A stretch of 19,546 nucleotides of DNA from an uncultured Gemmatimonadota bacterium (lineage in GTDB: Bacteria > Gemmatimonadota > Gemmatimonadetes > Gemmatimonadales > GWC2-71-9), in the NCBI GenBank assembly GCA_937961295.1, contig CALGOK010000073.1:1-19546 (forward strand), in the 5' to 3' direction. Positions 1 to 7,580 of this stretch are shown in pieces (the stretch's first letter is position 1; each line of letters opens with the position of its first letter). Under the pieces are notes generated by a model that saw only the letters and a program-made list of their open reading frames with translations, did no database searches and was not told where the DNA came from. The position numbers and the translations under genes were made by a program.

Positions 1-1
1 C

Positions 2-655
2 CAGAACCGCAAGATGCACTTCAAGAGCTATTACAAGCTCCCGGCTCCGCAGACCTCGCTGGAGAACTGCGTGGCGCACAACGGGTCGCTGATCCCGATC
101 CCGGGTCGCGACGTGATGGTGCAGGCGTGGTACCAGGGCGGCATCTCGGTGATGGACTGGACCGACGTGGCGAACCCGGTCGAGATCGCGTTCTTCGACC
201 GCGGGCCGGTGGATGCCAACGAGATGGGCAACGGCGGCAGCTGGTCGGTGTACTGGTACAACGGTGCGATCGTGTCGTCGGAGATCGCTCGCGGACTCGA
301 CATCCTCGAGCTCACCCCGAGCCCGTTCCTGACCCGCAACGAGATCGACGCGGCCAACACGGTGCGGCTCGACTACCTCAATGCCCAGGGCCAGCCGCAG
401 TTCACCTGGCCGGCCAGCTACTCGCTGGCGCGGGCCTACCTCGACCAGCTCGAGCGCGACAACGGGCTGGGCTCGAACCGGATCGCGGCGGTGCGCCAGA
501 TCCTCGCGACCGCCGAGCGGGCCGGCATGACCGAGCGGCAGTCGACGCTCCGGGCCCTCGAGCGCGAGCTGGTGGCCGAGGCCGCCAACGCGCGCAATCC
601 GCGCAAGGTGCAGATGCTCGCCGCCGCGGTGCGCGACCTGGCAGCCAAGATCTGA
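2..655 (+). CDS. LVIVD repeat-containing protein, C-terminal part
   Basis: The reading frame is open from the left edge (codons QNRK precede the first Met at 14), so the gene starts outside the window and only about 217 C-terminal residues are seen. The stretch containing AWYQGGISVMDWTD and ANPVEIAFFDRGP is typical of LVIVD repeats, beta-propeller-like repeats found in secreted or surface proteins of Gram-negative bacteria. The last blade-like segment ends near ARGLDILELTPS. It is followed by about 80 residues of charged, helix-forming sequence rich in Arg, Glu and Ala, which I do not recognise as a named domain. No enzymatic motif is visible, so function is unknown; binding or scaffolding outside the cytoplasm is an inference from the family. 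A strong terminator lies 24 nt after the stop, so this gene ends its transcript here. Confidence 0.75.
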   Translation, partial: QNRKMHFKSYYKLPAPQTSLENCVAHNGSLIPIPGRDVMVQAWYQGGISVMDWTDVANPVEIAFFDRGPVDANEMGNGGSWSVYWYNGAIVSSEIARGLDILELTPSPFLTRNEIDAANTVRLDYLNAQGQPQFTWPASYSLARAYLDQLERDNGLGSNRIAAVRQILATAERAGMTERQSTLRALERELVAEAANARNPRKVQMLAAAVRDLAAKI

Positions 656-678
656 CCCGGATGATCTCGAGTTGGATG

Positions 679-713
679 ACGCCCCGGTGATGAGCCGGGG
701 CGTTATTCATTTG
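679..713 (+). terminator. Rho-independent terminator after the LVIVD gene
   Basis: A perfect 9-bp GC-rich stem (ACGCCCCGG at 679-687 pairing with CCGGGGCGT at 695-703) with a 7-nt loop is followed by a T-rich tail, TATTCATTTG. It lies 24 nt after the TGA at 653-655, the standard position for an intrinsic terminator. Confidence 0.85.
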
Positions 714-715
714 TC

Positions 716-743
716 GGTGAAGGGTGAAGGGTGAAGGGTGAAG
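716..743. repeat. Tandem heptamer array, GGTGAAG x4
   Basis: Four perfect back-to-back copies of GGTGAAG run from 716 to 743 in the gap between the terminator and the next gene. The unit fits the consensus [CG]G[CT]GA[AG]G of heptamers also seen at 8916, 11763 and 16846. Confidence 0.9.
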
Positions 744-753
744 GGGCGACGGG

Positions 754-774
754 GGACGGAGGACGGAGGACGGA
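754..774. repeat. Tandem heptamer array, GGACGGA x3, supplying a Shine-Dalgarno
   Basis: Three perfect copies of GGACGGA (754-760, 761-767, 768-774) end exactly at the GTG start codon at 775. The junctions between copies create GGAGG at 758-762 and 765-769; the latter is 5 nt from the start codon and can act as the ribosome binding site. Confidence 0.85.
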
Positions 775-1311
775 GTGACCGACGACACGAACCGGAACCG
801 GATCGAGCGCGAGATGCTGCGGCACTTCCTCGCGGCGATCGCGTACCGCACCCAGAAGGCGTTGCGCGGCGCACCGCCGGAGTTTCCCGACTTCGATCCC
901 GGCAATCAGGTGCGCACGCCAGCCGAGTTGCTCGGCCACATGACCTCGCTGATGGGATATGCGGTGACGCTGTTCGAGGGCGGATCGTATCCGTTCCGCC
1001 CGGAGCGACTGGCCACGTGGGACGACGAGGTGGTTCGCTTCCATGCCAAGCTCGAGGAGGTCGCCGGTCACCTCGAGCGCGGCTCGCCGTTGTCGATCTC
1101 CCACCAGCAACTACTGCAGGGGCCGCTCGCCGACACGATGACCCACGTCGGCCAGCTGGCGATGCTGCGCCGGTTGGCGGCGTCGCCGGTGGCGCCGGAG
1201 AACTTCATCCGGGCCGATGTCCGGGCCGAGCGGCTGGGACCGGAACAGCCCGAACCTGCCGCCCCCGACGCCGTGTGGCCCGAGCGGCCGGGGGTGTCCC
1301 CCACCGAGTAG
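775..1311 (+). CDS. DinB-like (four-helix, putative metal-binding) protein
   Basis: This 178-residue cytoplasmic protein has no signal peptide or membrane segment. Its layout resembles the DinB/YfiT four-helix family: an N-terminal helix, a His in ELLGHMTSL (His55), and a C-terminal helix with DTMTHVGQLAMLRR (Asp120, His124) that matches the family's H-x-G-Q-L-x-x-L-R signature. DinB proteins usually bind a metal with three His; here I can place only two convincing ligands, with Asp120 possibly the third, so catalytic ability is uncertain. Family members include thiol-dependent transferases, but no substrate can be named. The start chosen is GTG 775, directly after a repeat-derived GGAGG. An in-frame ATG at 814 is the alternative and would drop 13 hydrophilic residues. 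The Pro/Glu-rich tail is probably disordered. Confidence 0.65.
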   Translation: MTDDTNRNRIEREMLRHFLAAIAYRTQKALRGAPPEFPDFDPGNQVRTPAELLGHMTSLMGYAVTLFEGGSYPFRPERLATWDDEVVRFHAKLEEVAGHLERGSPLSISHQQLLQGPLADTMTHVGQLAMLRRLAASPVAPENFIRADVRAERLGPEQPEPAAPDAVWPERPGVSPTE

Positions 1312-1392
1312 ACGTTTCATCTGTTTCATCCTGAAACCAGATCGATCCGGGGCTCGTCGGGTAGCACCGACGCCATCCGGAGGTCGGACCCG

Positions 1393-3534
1393 ATGACCTG
1401 GCAGGCGATCAGTTCCCGTGCACGAGCTGCGATGGCGTGGCTGCGGCCGCGGCTCACCCGCCGCCGCGTGGGCCTTGCCGCGCTCGCGCTGCTGGTCACC
1501 GGAGCGGTCGCGATCACTCTCGAGGCCGCGATTCGCGGCCGGCTCGGCCCGATCGAGGCGCGCGTCCCCACCGCCGTCTACACCCGACCCGCTGCGTGGG
1601 GGGCGGGGAGCGAGCGTGCCGCGGCGGTGCGGATCGGCTCGCTTGCCGACGGACCGGACGAGGTGCGGATCCCCACCGTCCTCGACGACTTTCCTGATCA
1701 CCTGATCGACGCGGTGCTGGCGGTCGAGGACCAGCGGTTCCACGACCACGGCGGACTCGACCTGCGGCGGATCGCCGGGGCGATGGTGGCCAACGTGCGC
1801 GCCGGCGGGATCGCCGAGGGCGCCAGCACGATCACCCAGCAACTGGCCAAGAACCTCTGGCTCGACGCGCGGCGCACGCCGCTGCGCAAGTTGCGCGAGG
1901 CGGCGCTGGCGATCGCCGTCGAGCTGCGCCACGAGAAGGCCGAGATCCTCGAGGCGTACCTCAACGAGGTATACCTCGGCCAGGACGGCGGCCGCGCGAT
2001 CCACGGCTTCCCGGCCGCCGCGCGCCACTACTTCGATCGCGACGTGGACGAGCTCTCGCTGGCCGAGTCGGCGGTGCTGGCGGGGATGATCCATGCTCCC
2101 AATCGGCTGGCACCGCACCGTCATCCCGACGATGCCCGGCAGCGACGCGACCTGGTGCTGCGCCTGATGCAGGAGCAGTACCGGATCAGCGGGCGCGAGG
2201 CGGAGCGGGCGAGTCGCGGCGCGGTGCGGGTGCGGATGCCGGGTCGCGATCCGATCGACGCGCGCTACTTCCGCGACCTGGTGCGCCGCGACCAGCCGCG
2301 CGGCCTCCCGGCGCGCGGGGGCGCGCTCTACACCACGCTCGACGCCTCGCTGCAGCGCGCGGCGGAGCGGGCGGTGCGGCAGGGACTCGACCGACTGCGC
2401 ATGGCCGAGGCGCAGGCCGCGCTGGTGGCGATCGATCCGCGCACCGGTGACGTGCTGGCGATGGTCGGCGGACGACAGTACGGCGCCTCACAGTTCAATC
2501 GCGCGGTCGATGCGCGACGCCAGCCGGGGAGCGCGTTCAAGCCGGTGGTGGCGCTTGCTGCGCTGGGGCGCGAAGGCGACGACGTGCCGGCCTACACGCT
2601 GGCGTCGGTGGTGGAGGACGAGCCGATCTCGGTGCGCACGCGGTCCGGTCCATGGCAGCCCGCCAACTACGACGGCACCTTCCGCGGTCCGGTGACGGTG
2701 CGGCAAGCAATCGAGCAGTCGCTCAACGTGCCGTTCGCGCGGATGGGCCTGGAGCTTGGACCGGAGCGCGTGGTGGCCACCGCCCGGCGACTCGGCATCA
2801 CCAGCGATCTCCGCGCCGTGCCGTCGCTGGCGCTCGGCTCGTCGGAGGTGACGCTGCTCGAGCTGGTGCGCAGCTACGGCGTGTTCGCGGCCGAAGGGTT
2901 GCTGGCACCGACGCGCACCATCCTCGGGCACCGCCGAGGCGAGGAGGAGGTCCAGGCTTCGGCACGGTCGGCGCCGGTGCAGGTGGCCGATCCCGCGTCG
3001 GTCTTCCTCGTCACCACGGCACTCGAGGGAGCGGTGATCCGTGGCACGGCGAGCGGACTCGCGGGCACCGGTTATCGCGGCGACCTGGCGGGGAAGACCG
3101 GCACGTCCAACGACTGGCGCGACGCGTGGTTCGTGGCGTACTCGCCGACGCTGGTGGTGGGCGTGTGGGTCGGGTTCGACGACGGCCGCTCGCTTCAGCA
3201 CACCGGGGCGAGTGCCGCGGTGCCGATCGCCTCCCGGTTCCTTGGCGCGGTGCCGCGCCAGGCCCAGCGCGACCGGTTCGCGGCGCCGGACGGGGTGGAA
3301 CTGGTGCACGTGAGCCAGGGTGGCAATGGCTGGTTCGATGCCTGCGGCGCGCGCGAGTATTTCCTCGAGGGCACCGCGCCGCCTGATCGCGGCTGCTTCC
3401 GGTTCGAGTGGCCCGACATCGAACTTCAGCTGGACGGAGACGGCAACGACTGGCGTCGAGAGCTGCGGCGCGAGGCGCAACGCTTCCTGCGCGAGCTGGC
3501 GGAGGAACATGGCGTGGAGATCAGCATCCGATGA
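1393..3534 (+). CDS. Class A penicillin-binding protein (transglycosylase/transpeptidase)
   Basis: This inner-membrane enzyme polymerises lipid II into glycan strands and cross-links the stem peptides. The 713-residue protein has a basic N-terminus and one membrane segment at about 26-46. The GT51 transglycosylase domain follows, with EDQRF (catalytic Glu112) and GASTITQQLAKN at about 143-154. The transpeptidase domain carries all three penicilloyl-serine motifs: SAFK (nucleophile Ser380, Lys383), SLN (443-445) and KTG (568-570). Two cysteines near the C-terminus (CGAREYF and DRGCFRF) may form a periplasmic disulphide. The start ATG 1393 has a GGAGGT Shine-Dalgarno 8 nt upstream. The length is close to that of PBP1b/PBP1c-type enzymes, but I see no UB2H regulatory domain, so it cannot be given an E. 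coli name. The next gene overlaps its stop by 4 nt (ATGA), suggesting translational coupling. Confidence 0.95.
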   Translation: MTWQAISSRARAAMAWLRPRLTRRRVGLAALALLVTGAVAITLEAAIRGRLGPIEARVPTAVYTRPAAWGAGSERAAAVRIGSLADGPDEVRIPTVLDDFPDHLIDAVLAVEDQRFHDHGGLDLRRIAGAMVANVRAGGIAEGASTITQQLAKNLWLDARRTPLRKLREAALAIAVELRHEKAEILEAYLNEVYLGQDGGRAIHGFPAAARHYFDRDVDELSLAESAVLAGMIHAPNRLAPHRHPDDARQRRDLVLRLMQEQYRISGREAERASRGAVRVRMPGRDPIDARYFRDLVRRDQPRGLPARGGALYTTLDASLQRAAERAVRQGLDRLRMAEAQAALVAIDPRTGDVLAMVGGRQYGASQFNRAVDARRQPGSAFKPVVALAALGREGDDVPAYTLASVVEDEPISVRTRSGPWQPANYDGTFRGPVTVRQAIEQSLNVPFARMGLELGPERVVATARRLGITSDLRAVPSLALGSSEVTLLELVRSYGVFAAEGLLAPTRTILGHRRGEEEVQASARSAPVQVADPASVFLVTTALEGAVIRGTASGLAGTGYRGDLAGKTGTSNDWRDAWFVAYSPTLVVGVWVGFDDGRSLQHTGASAAVPIASRFLGAVPRQAQRDRFAAPDGVELVHVSQGGNGWFDACGAREYFLEGTAPPDRGCFRFEWPDIELQLDGDGNDWRRELRREAQRFLRELAEEHGVEISIR

Positions 3535-4262
3535 CGGGATCACCGAGGACCGAACGACCGAACGACCGAGAACCGGTTCCCGCGGGCGCACCCCTTGGGG
3601 TGCGCGATGCCGGCATCGCGCGCCGTGAACGGCGCGCCTGCAGGTGGCTCCGTCGTTCCGTCGTTCCGTTCTCCCTGGTCCTCGCGGCGGGGACGCTCAC
3701 GGCCCAACGCCCCGTCACCAGCAACGTCGTCACCTCCGACACGCTCCCCGCGGCGCGGATCGCGATGGACTCGGCGCTCCGCTACGTCGGAACGCAGACC
3801 ATCACGCTTGGTGGCGGATCACGGGCCGAGCAGCACTTCTGGGTCGAGGCTGCGGGCAACCGGGTGCAGCGCTTCTACTGGTTGCAGTTCGAGGGGAAGC
3901 CGCCCGGCGCGCGGCCGTACGACTACGGCCGCGACTCGCTGGTGGTGCGCGGTGAAGTGCCGTGGCGAGTGGCGTTCCGGTACTACCCGCCGAGCGGTCT
4001 CAGCGACCCGCCCGGATCGGATGGCGAGGCGGCGCGCCGGCGGGTGGAGGCGGAGGGGTTCACGTTCGGGCCCGACCTCGCGCGGGTGCGGCTGGTGTGG
4101 CTGCTGGGTGAGCCGGCGATGGACGAGCTGATGGTGATCTACGTCGAGGACCTGGCGCAGCACGGGCTCACGGTTGCCGCGCTCGAGGCCGACCCGGCCA
4201 GGTGGCATCGGTTCCGCGAGGAGTTCCTCGCGCGGGCGCTGGCGGGGATGCGGGTGGATTGA
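3531..4262 (+). CDS. Predicted secreted protein of unknown function
   Basis: I do not recognise this family. The ATG at 3531 overlaps the PBP stop (ATGA), which favours coupled translation and gives 243 residues. The first 40 or so residues are encoded by a palindrome-rich element (3550-3666) and look non-natural. After them comes a signal-peptide-like stretch, RRSVVPFSLVLAAGTLTAQ, with a plausible cleavage site after TLTA. The mature part (about 180 residues) is acidic with aromatic patches such as HFWVEAAGNRVQRFYWLQFEG and a C-terminal helix ending in RALAGMRVD. An in-frame GTG at 3600 is an alternative start; it would still place the signal peptide about 20 residues in. No catalytic motif is visible. 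Position suggests an envelope or periplasmic role beside the PBP, which is inference only. Confidence 0.65.
   Translation: MTGSPRTERPNDREPVPAGAPLGVRDAGIARRERRACRWLRRSVVPFSLVLAAGTLTAQRPVTSNVVTSDTLPAARIAMDSALRYVGTQTITLGGGSRAEQHFWVEAAGNRVQRFYWLQFEGKPPGARPYDYGRDSLVVRGEVPWRVAFRYYPPSGLSDPPGSDGEAARRRVEAEGFTFGPDLARVRLVWLLGEPAMDELMVIYVEDLAQHGLTVAALEADPARWHRFREEFLARALAGMRVD
3550..3666. repeat. Palindrome-chain element with flanking inverted octamers
   Basis: The core 3570-3644 is a run of touching perfect palindromes: GAACCGGTTC (3570-3579), CCCGCGGG (3579-3586), a 9-bp hairpin with a TT loop (3586-3605, arm GCGCACCCC), GATGCCGGCATC (3606-3617), a 9-bp hairpin with a GA loop (3618-3637, arm GCGCGCCGT) and CCTGCAGG (3637-3644). 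It is framed by octamer repeats in opposite orientation: CCGAACGA twice at 3550-3565 and CGTCGTTC twice at 3651-3666. The segments 3553-3570 and 3649-3666 are complementary at 16 of 18 positions, so the whole can fold as a multi-armed structure. It overlaps the N-terminal codons of the 3531 gene. Confidence 0.85.
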
Positions 4263-4263
4263 G

Positions 4264-4377
4264 GACTGTCACCCCGAGCGCAGCGAGGGGGCGGAGCCAT
4301 GCATTCGGTTGGCTCCGCCCCCTCGGTCGCTGCCCCCTCGCTTCGCTCGGGGTTGCAGCTCGCTCGGGGTGACAGTC
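4264..4377. repeat. Compound inverted repeat between convergent genes (CCCCGAGCG-type)
   Basis: The outer arms GACTGTCACCCCGAGCG (4264-4280) and their exact complement (4361-4377) enclose an inner 16-bp stem (4284-4299 with 4310-4325, arm CGAGGGGGCGGAGCCA) with a 10-nt loop. A further small inverted repeat lies at about 4332-4352 (CCCCTCG-CTT-CGCTCGGGG). It fills the gap between the plus-strand gene ending at 4262 and the minus-strand gene ending at 4397, so it may also act as a bidirectional terminator. CCCCGAGCGCAGCGAGGGGG at 4272-4291 recurs with one inserted base at 16865-16885. Confidence 0.85.
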
Positions 4378-4396
4378 TCCCGTCACCCGGGACGGG

Positions 4397-6892
4397 TCAG
4401 TTCCTCCCCGCCTCCAGCGTCTTGGCGATCTCGTCGCGCACGTCCTGGAGGTGCACGCGGGTGATCGTGTTCGCCGAGCGGCCGATGGCCTGCTGCGCCA
4501 TCCGGTCGACCGCCTGCAGCTCGGCCTTGTACATCGCGCGGACATCGTTGCCCCAGCGCGGCGGGCGCGGGGCGAACTGCGCGACGGCCGACTCCTGCTG
4601 CAGCTGCTGGTCGGTCGGGTTGAGCTCGGCGTTGACCCGGTCGAGCCACGCGCGCTGCAGGTTGCGGCGGTGGATGTCGATGTCCACGCGACCGCCGCCG
4701 ATGATCTCGCTCCACACCGCACGGCGCATGTCGGCCATGTACTCGCCGAGGGTGTAGGTCGAGCTGCCGAGCATCGCCTCGTACTCCACCAGCGTGTTGA
4801 GCTTCGCCGGCTGGAGCAGGGTGGCGAACAGCGAGGTCTGCGCATTGCGGATGCGGTCGACCGCGCCGCGCGCCTCGATGCGCCAGAGGATCTCCTCGTC
4901 GAGGAACATCTCCGGCACGGTGAAGGCGTTCTCGGCGATGAACCGCATCGCCTCCTGCTGGCGGGCCTTGCTCATCGGCTCGAAGCGCCGGCCGGTGCCG
5001 AGCTTCTCCTGGGTGATCGCGCCGCCGATGATCGCGGCGACGTGCCGCATGTAGCGGCCCCACTGGCCCACCGACTCGCCGTACATCGTCGACATCAGCG
5101 AGTAGTCCTCGCCCGGCTTCTCGGTGGCGCGACGCAGGTTGGCCATCACCCGGCGCAGGTTCCGGAGGCCGAGCTCGGTGGCCTGCACCGCGTCGGCATC
5201 GCCGACCGCCTCGGTGAGCGCCTCGGGGTCGTTGGGCGAGTCCCCGGTGGTGAAGCGGAACCACGGGATGGTGTCCTGCTCCCGCGACCAGCGATCGAGG
5301 GTGGGCTTCTCCTCTTCCGGGGTCCGCGCGCCCAGGATCGGGCGGTAGCCCCAGCGCACGGCATAGATGTCGTACGGGCCGACCTGCGGGATCAGCAGGT
5401 GCGGCGGGATGCTGTCCTCGGGCTGCGCCACGTAGTTGAAGCGCGAGTAGTCCATCAGCGTGGCCACATGGCCGTTCATCCGCTCGAGGAAGGTGCGCGA
5501 GCGGATCGAGTCGACCGGGTACATCGCCGACGCCTTCATGTTGTGCGGGAAGCCGATCGAGTGGCCGATCTCGTGGGTCACCACGTACTCCACCAGGCGG
5601 CCCATCAGCGAGTCGGGCATCGGCAGCACCTGCGCCCGCGGGTCGAGCGGCGACACCTGCACGAAGTACCACCGCTGCTGGAGGTCCATGATGTTGTGGT
5701 ACATGTTGACCTCGCCCTTGAGGATCTGCCCCGAGCGCGGGTCGGTGATCTGGCCGCCGGTGGCGTTCGCCACCGTCGACGGCCGCCAGTAGATGATCGA
5801 GTGGCGCAGGTCGTAGATCGACCAGTCCGGGTCGTCGGCCGGGGCGTACTCGCCGCGGATGGCGTTGCGGAAGCCGGCGGCCTCGAAGGCCACGTTCCAC
5901 TTGTCCACCCCGACCTTGACCCACGGCTTCATCCACTCGGGCGTGGCCGGGTCGATCCAGTAGATGATCGGCTCGACCGGCTCGACCAGCTCGCCGCGAC
6001 GGAAGGCCGCGGTGTCGCTGGGCACCAGCTTGAAGCGGTGGATGATCCGCTTGAGCTCGGACTCGTGCTTGCGCGACGAGAAGTCATAGTACGAGGTCGA
6101 GATGTAGCCGACGCGGTCGTCCTCGAGGCGCGGCATCATCGGCACATCGGGGAGCTTGAGCATGCTCCAGTGCATCCGCACCGTCTGGCTCGACGGCTGC
6201 GCGGTCTGCGGCGCGCCCGGCGGCCGGGTGTTGCCGGTGATGGTGGCCTCGACCTCGACGTTGCGCGCGAACGGCGCCACGTGCTCGAACCAGCTGCGAT
6301 CCTTGCTGGTCCCCTGCACCTGGCCCATCTCCGACTTGTAGGTCAGGAAGAGGTCGGTGACGTCGATCACCACGGCGCTGTCGGCCGGGTTGTACGCCGC
6401 GACGTCGAAGCGCATGATCACCGGGCCGTTCTGGAAGCCGGAGACCTGGCGATAGATGTTGTCGCTGCTGTCGGCGGTGACGTTGTACGACCGCTCGCGC
6501 AGCACCACGTGGTCGCCGCGGTGCTCCCAGCGGATCAGCCCCTGCGCGCCGCCACCGAAGAACCCGCCGGGCGCCTGCAGCGTCGACTCCACCGCCCGCG
6601 CGATCATCCGCATCTCGGCGCCGAACTCCGACCGCGGGATCTCGAAGAACAGCTTGTCGTCGATCCGGTGGGTCTTGAACATCCCCGAGCGCGTCTGCGC
6701 CTTGTCGGTGATGACATCCTTGTAGGGCTTGGGACCCGACTGGTTCGCGGCGGGGCGCCGGGCGGCGGCGGTGCTGTCGGGCCGCTGGCCCTGGGGCGTG
6801 GGGGAGGTCCGGGCCTGGGGCCGGCTGCAGCCGGCGAGGGCAAGGACGACGAGCGCGGCGACGGCGCCGCGGAGCGACGGGGTGAGACGCAT
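4397..6892 (-). CDS. Zinc-dependent metalloprotease, metzincin type (DUF5117/DUF5118-like), lipoprotein
   Basis: This 831-residue exported protease carries HEIGHSIGFPHN, the extended zinc site HExxHxxGxxH, with His440, Glu441, His444 and His450. A downstream TLMDYSRFN segment fits the Met-turn that defines metzincins. The N-terminus, MRLTPSLRG then a hydrophobic run ending LALAGC, is a lipobox signal peptide, so the mature protein is probably anchored to a membrane by an acylated Cys. A Pro/Thr/Ser linker follows, then the beta-rich DUF5118/DUF5117 region, the catalytic region, and a helical C-terminus. ATG 6892 was chosen because the frame remains open further upstream but only this start gives a lipoprotein signal. 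Family members are found mainly in Bacteroidota, Gemmatimonadota and related phyla; natural substrates are unknown. It is transcribed divergently from the 7044 gene across a 151-nt gap. Confidence 0.9.
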   Translation of the reverse strand: MRLTPSLRGAVAALVVLALAGCSRPQARTSPTPQGQRPDSTAAARRPAANQSGPKPYKDVITDKAQTRSGMFKTHRIDDKLFFEIPRSEFGAEMRMIARAVESTLQAPGGFFGGGAQGLIRWEHRGDHVVLRERSYNVTADSSDNIYRQVSGFQNGPVIMRFDVAAYNPADSAVVIDVTDLFLTYKSEMGQVQGTSKDRSWFEHVAPFARNVEVEATITGNTRPPGAPQTAQPSSQTVRMHWSMLKLPDVPMMPRLEDDRVGYISTSYYDFSSRKHESELKRIIHRFKLVPSDTAAFRRGELVEPVEPIIYWIDPATPEWMKPWVKVGVDKWNVAFEAAGFRNAIRGEYAPADDPDWSIYDLRHSIIYWRPSTVANATGGQITDPRSGQILKGEVNMYHNIMDLQQRWYFVQVSPLDPRAQVLPMPDSLMGRLVEYVVTHEIGHSIGFPHNMKASAMYPVDSIRSRTFLERMNGHVATLMDYSRFNYVAQPEDSIPPHLLIPQVGPYDIYAVRWGYRPILGARTPEEEKPTLDRWSREQDTIPWFRFTTGDSPNDPEALTEAVGDADAVQATELGLRNLRRVMANLRRATEKPGEDYSLMSTMYGESVGQWGRYMRHVAAIIGGAITQEKLGTGRRFEPMSKARQQEAMRFIAENAFTVPEMFLDEEILWRIEARGAVDRIRNAQTSLFATLLQPAKLNTLVEYEAMLGSSTYTLGEYMADMRRAVWSEIIGGGRVDIDIHRRNLQRAWLDRVNAELNPTDQQLQQESAVAQFAPRPPRWGNDVRAMYKAELQAVDRMAQQAIGRSANTITRVHLQDVRDEIAKTLEAGRN

Positions 6893-7043
6893 CACTGGTC
6901 CGTGGTGAGGGTGGCGCGATGTGAGCCGCAGAAACTGTGGCCGCGCGGCGGGATCGTAAAGGGACGTTTCAGGCGCGAACGGCGCCCTGACCGATACGCC
7001 CTGCTGCGGGGTATCGTTGAAGCGGAGCGGGAGGAGGGGGACG

Positions 7044-7466
7044 ATGCGGATGATCGCGAGTTCCGGGGTCGTGCTGGTGGCCGTGCTGGCGCTGGGCCGG
7101 CCGGGCGCCGCGGCGGCCCAGGTCGGCTGGGTCCCGCTCCAGTGGCCCGGACCGTCCGACACGTGGTTCACGCTGGAGTACGACCGCGCCACCGTGCGCC
7201 GCGCGGGCACGACCTGGTCGATGGTGCTGCGGCGCAGCCCCGAGGAGGCGCTCCGCCAGGAGCCGCCAACCGTGGCGGGGAGCCATCCCTGGACGCGGCA
7301 GGAGATCGAGCTCGATTGCGTCGACGAGGTGTGGCGGGTGGTGCGCTGGGAGTCGCGCGACGGAGCGGGGACGCTGCTCGCGTCGGGCGGCGGCGCGACC
7401 TGGTCGCTGATCCGCGCCGACGGCTACCCGCGCGCGCTCGAGCGGCGGCTCTGCCCCTGGCCGTAG
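7044..7466 (+). CDS. Small secreted protein, resembles the surface-adhesin E family
   Basis: The start ATG 7044 follows a GGAGGAGGGGG purine run of the Shine-Dalgarno type. The 140-residue product opens with a signal peptide (MRMIASSGVVLVAVLALG, cleavage probably after GAAAAQ). The mature part shows WFTLEYDRATVRRAGTTW, IELDCVDEVWRVVRWESRD and a terminal RRLCPWP. This pattern of tyrosine-aspartate near the start, a central DC, and a final Cys matches what I remember of the surface-adhesin E-like family (PF16747), in which the two Cys form a disulphide. The assignment is from pattern memory, not a search. The biological role in non-pathogens is unknown. It is divergent from the metalloprotease and separated from the bactofilin operon by a hairpin and a putative promoter. 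Confidence 0.6.
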   Translation: MRMIASSGVVLVAVLALGRPGAAAAQVGWVPLQWPGPSDTWFTLEYDRATVRRAGTTWSMVLRRSPEEALRQEPPTVAGSHPWTRQEIELDCVDEVWRVVRWESRDGAGTLLASGGGATWSLIRADGYPRALERRLCPWP

Positions 7467-7486
7467 GCCCCGTCGGTCTTCTGGCC

Positions 7487-7525
7487 TCCCGGGATCGGGG
7501 GTATCTTCGGAATCCCCCGACGGGA
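7487..7525. promoter_or_regulatory. Hairpin with an embedded -10-like TATCTT upstream of the bactofilin operon
   Basis: An inverted repeat (TCCCG...TCGGGGG at 7487-7501 against CCCCCGA-CGGGA at 7514-7525, with a 3-nt bulge) has TATCTT (7502-7507) in its loop. TATCTT lies 73 nt before the bactofilin ATG and resembles a -10 box. The -35 candidate (TTCTGG at 7479) is poor. The hairpin could instead terminate the 7044 gene, although no T-run follows. Confidence 0.35.
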
Positions 7526-7580
7526 CCGATCATACCGGGGAGCCCTCCGTTCCCCGTCACCCATTGCAGGAGTCGCCACC

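Noticed and set aside
716..774. CRISPR-like array
   Set aside because: The repeats are 7 nt long with no spacers, so they are simple tandem repeats.
1312..1392. Terminator or regulatory hairpin before the PBP gene (GTTTCA-TCC-TGAAAC at 1323-1337)
   Set aside because: The stem is only 6 bp with a 3-nt loop and no T-run; support is too weak to list it.
4168..4380. Small proteins encoded by the CCCCGAGCG repeat (HPERSEG-type peptides)
   Set aside because: Such peptides are translation artefacts of dispersed palindromic DNA; no start signal or conserved domain is present.
6893..7043. Divergent promoters between the metalloprotease and the 7044 gene
   Set aside because: Boxes such as TACGAT (minus) and TATCGT (plus) exist, but no convincing -35 or operator symmetry could be placed, so they are not listed as features.
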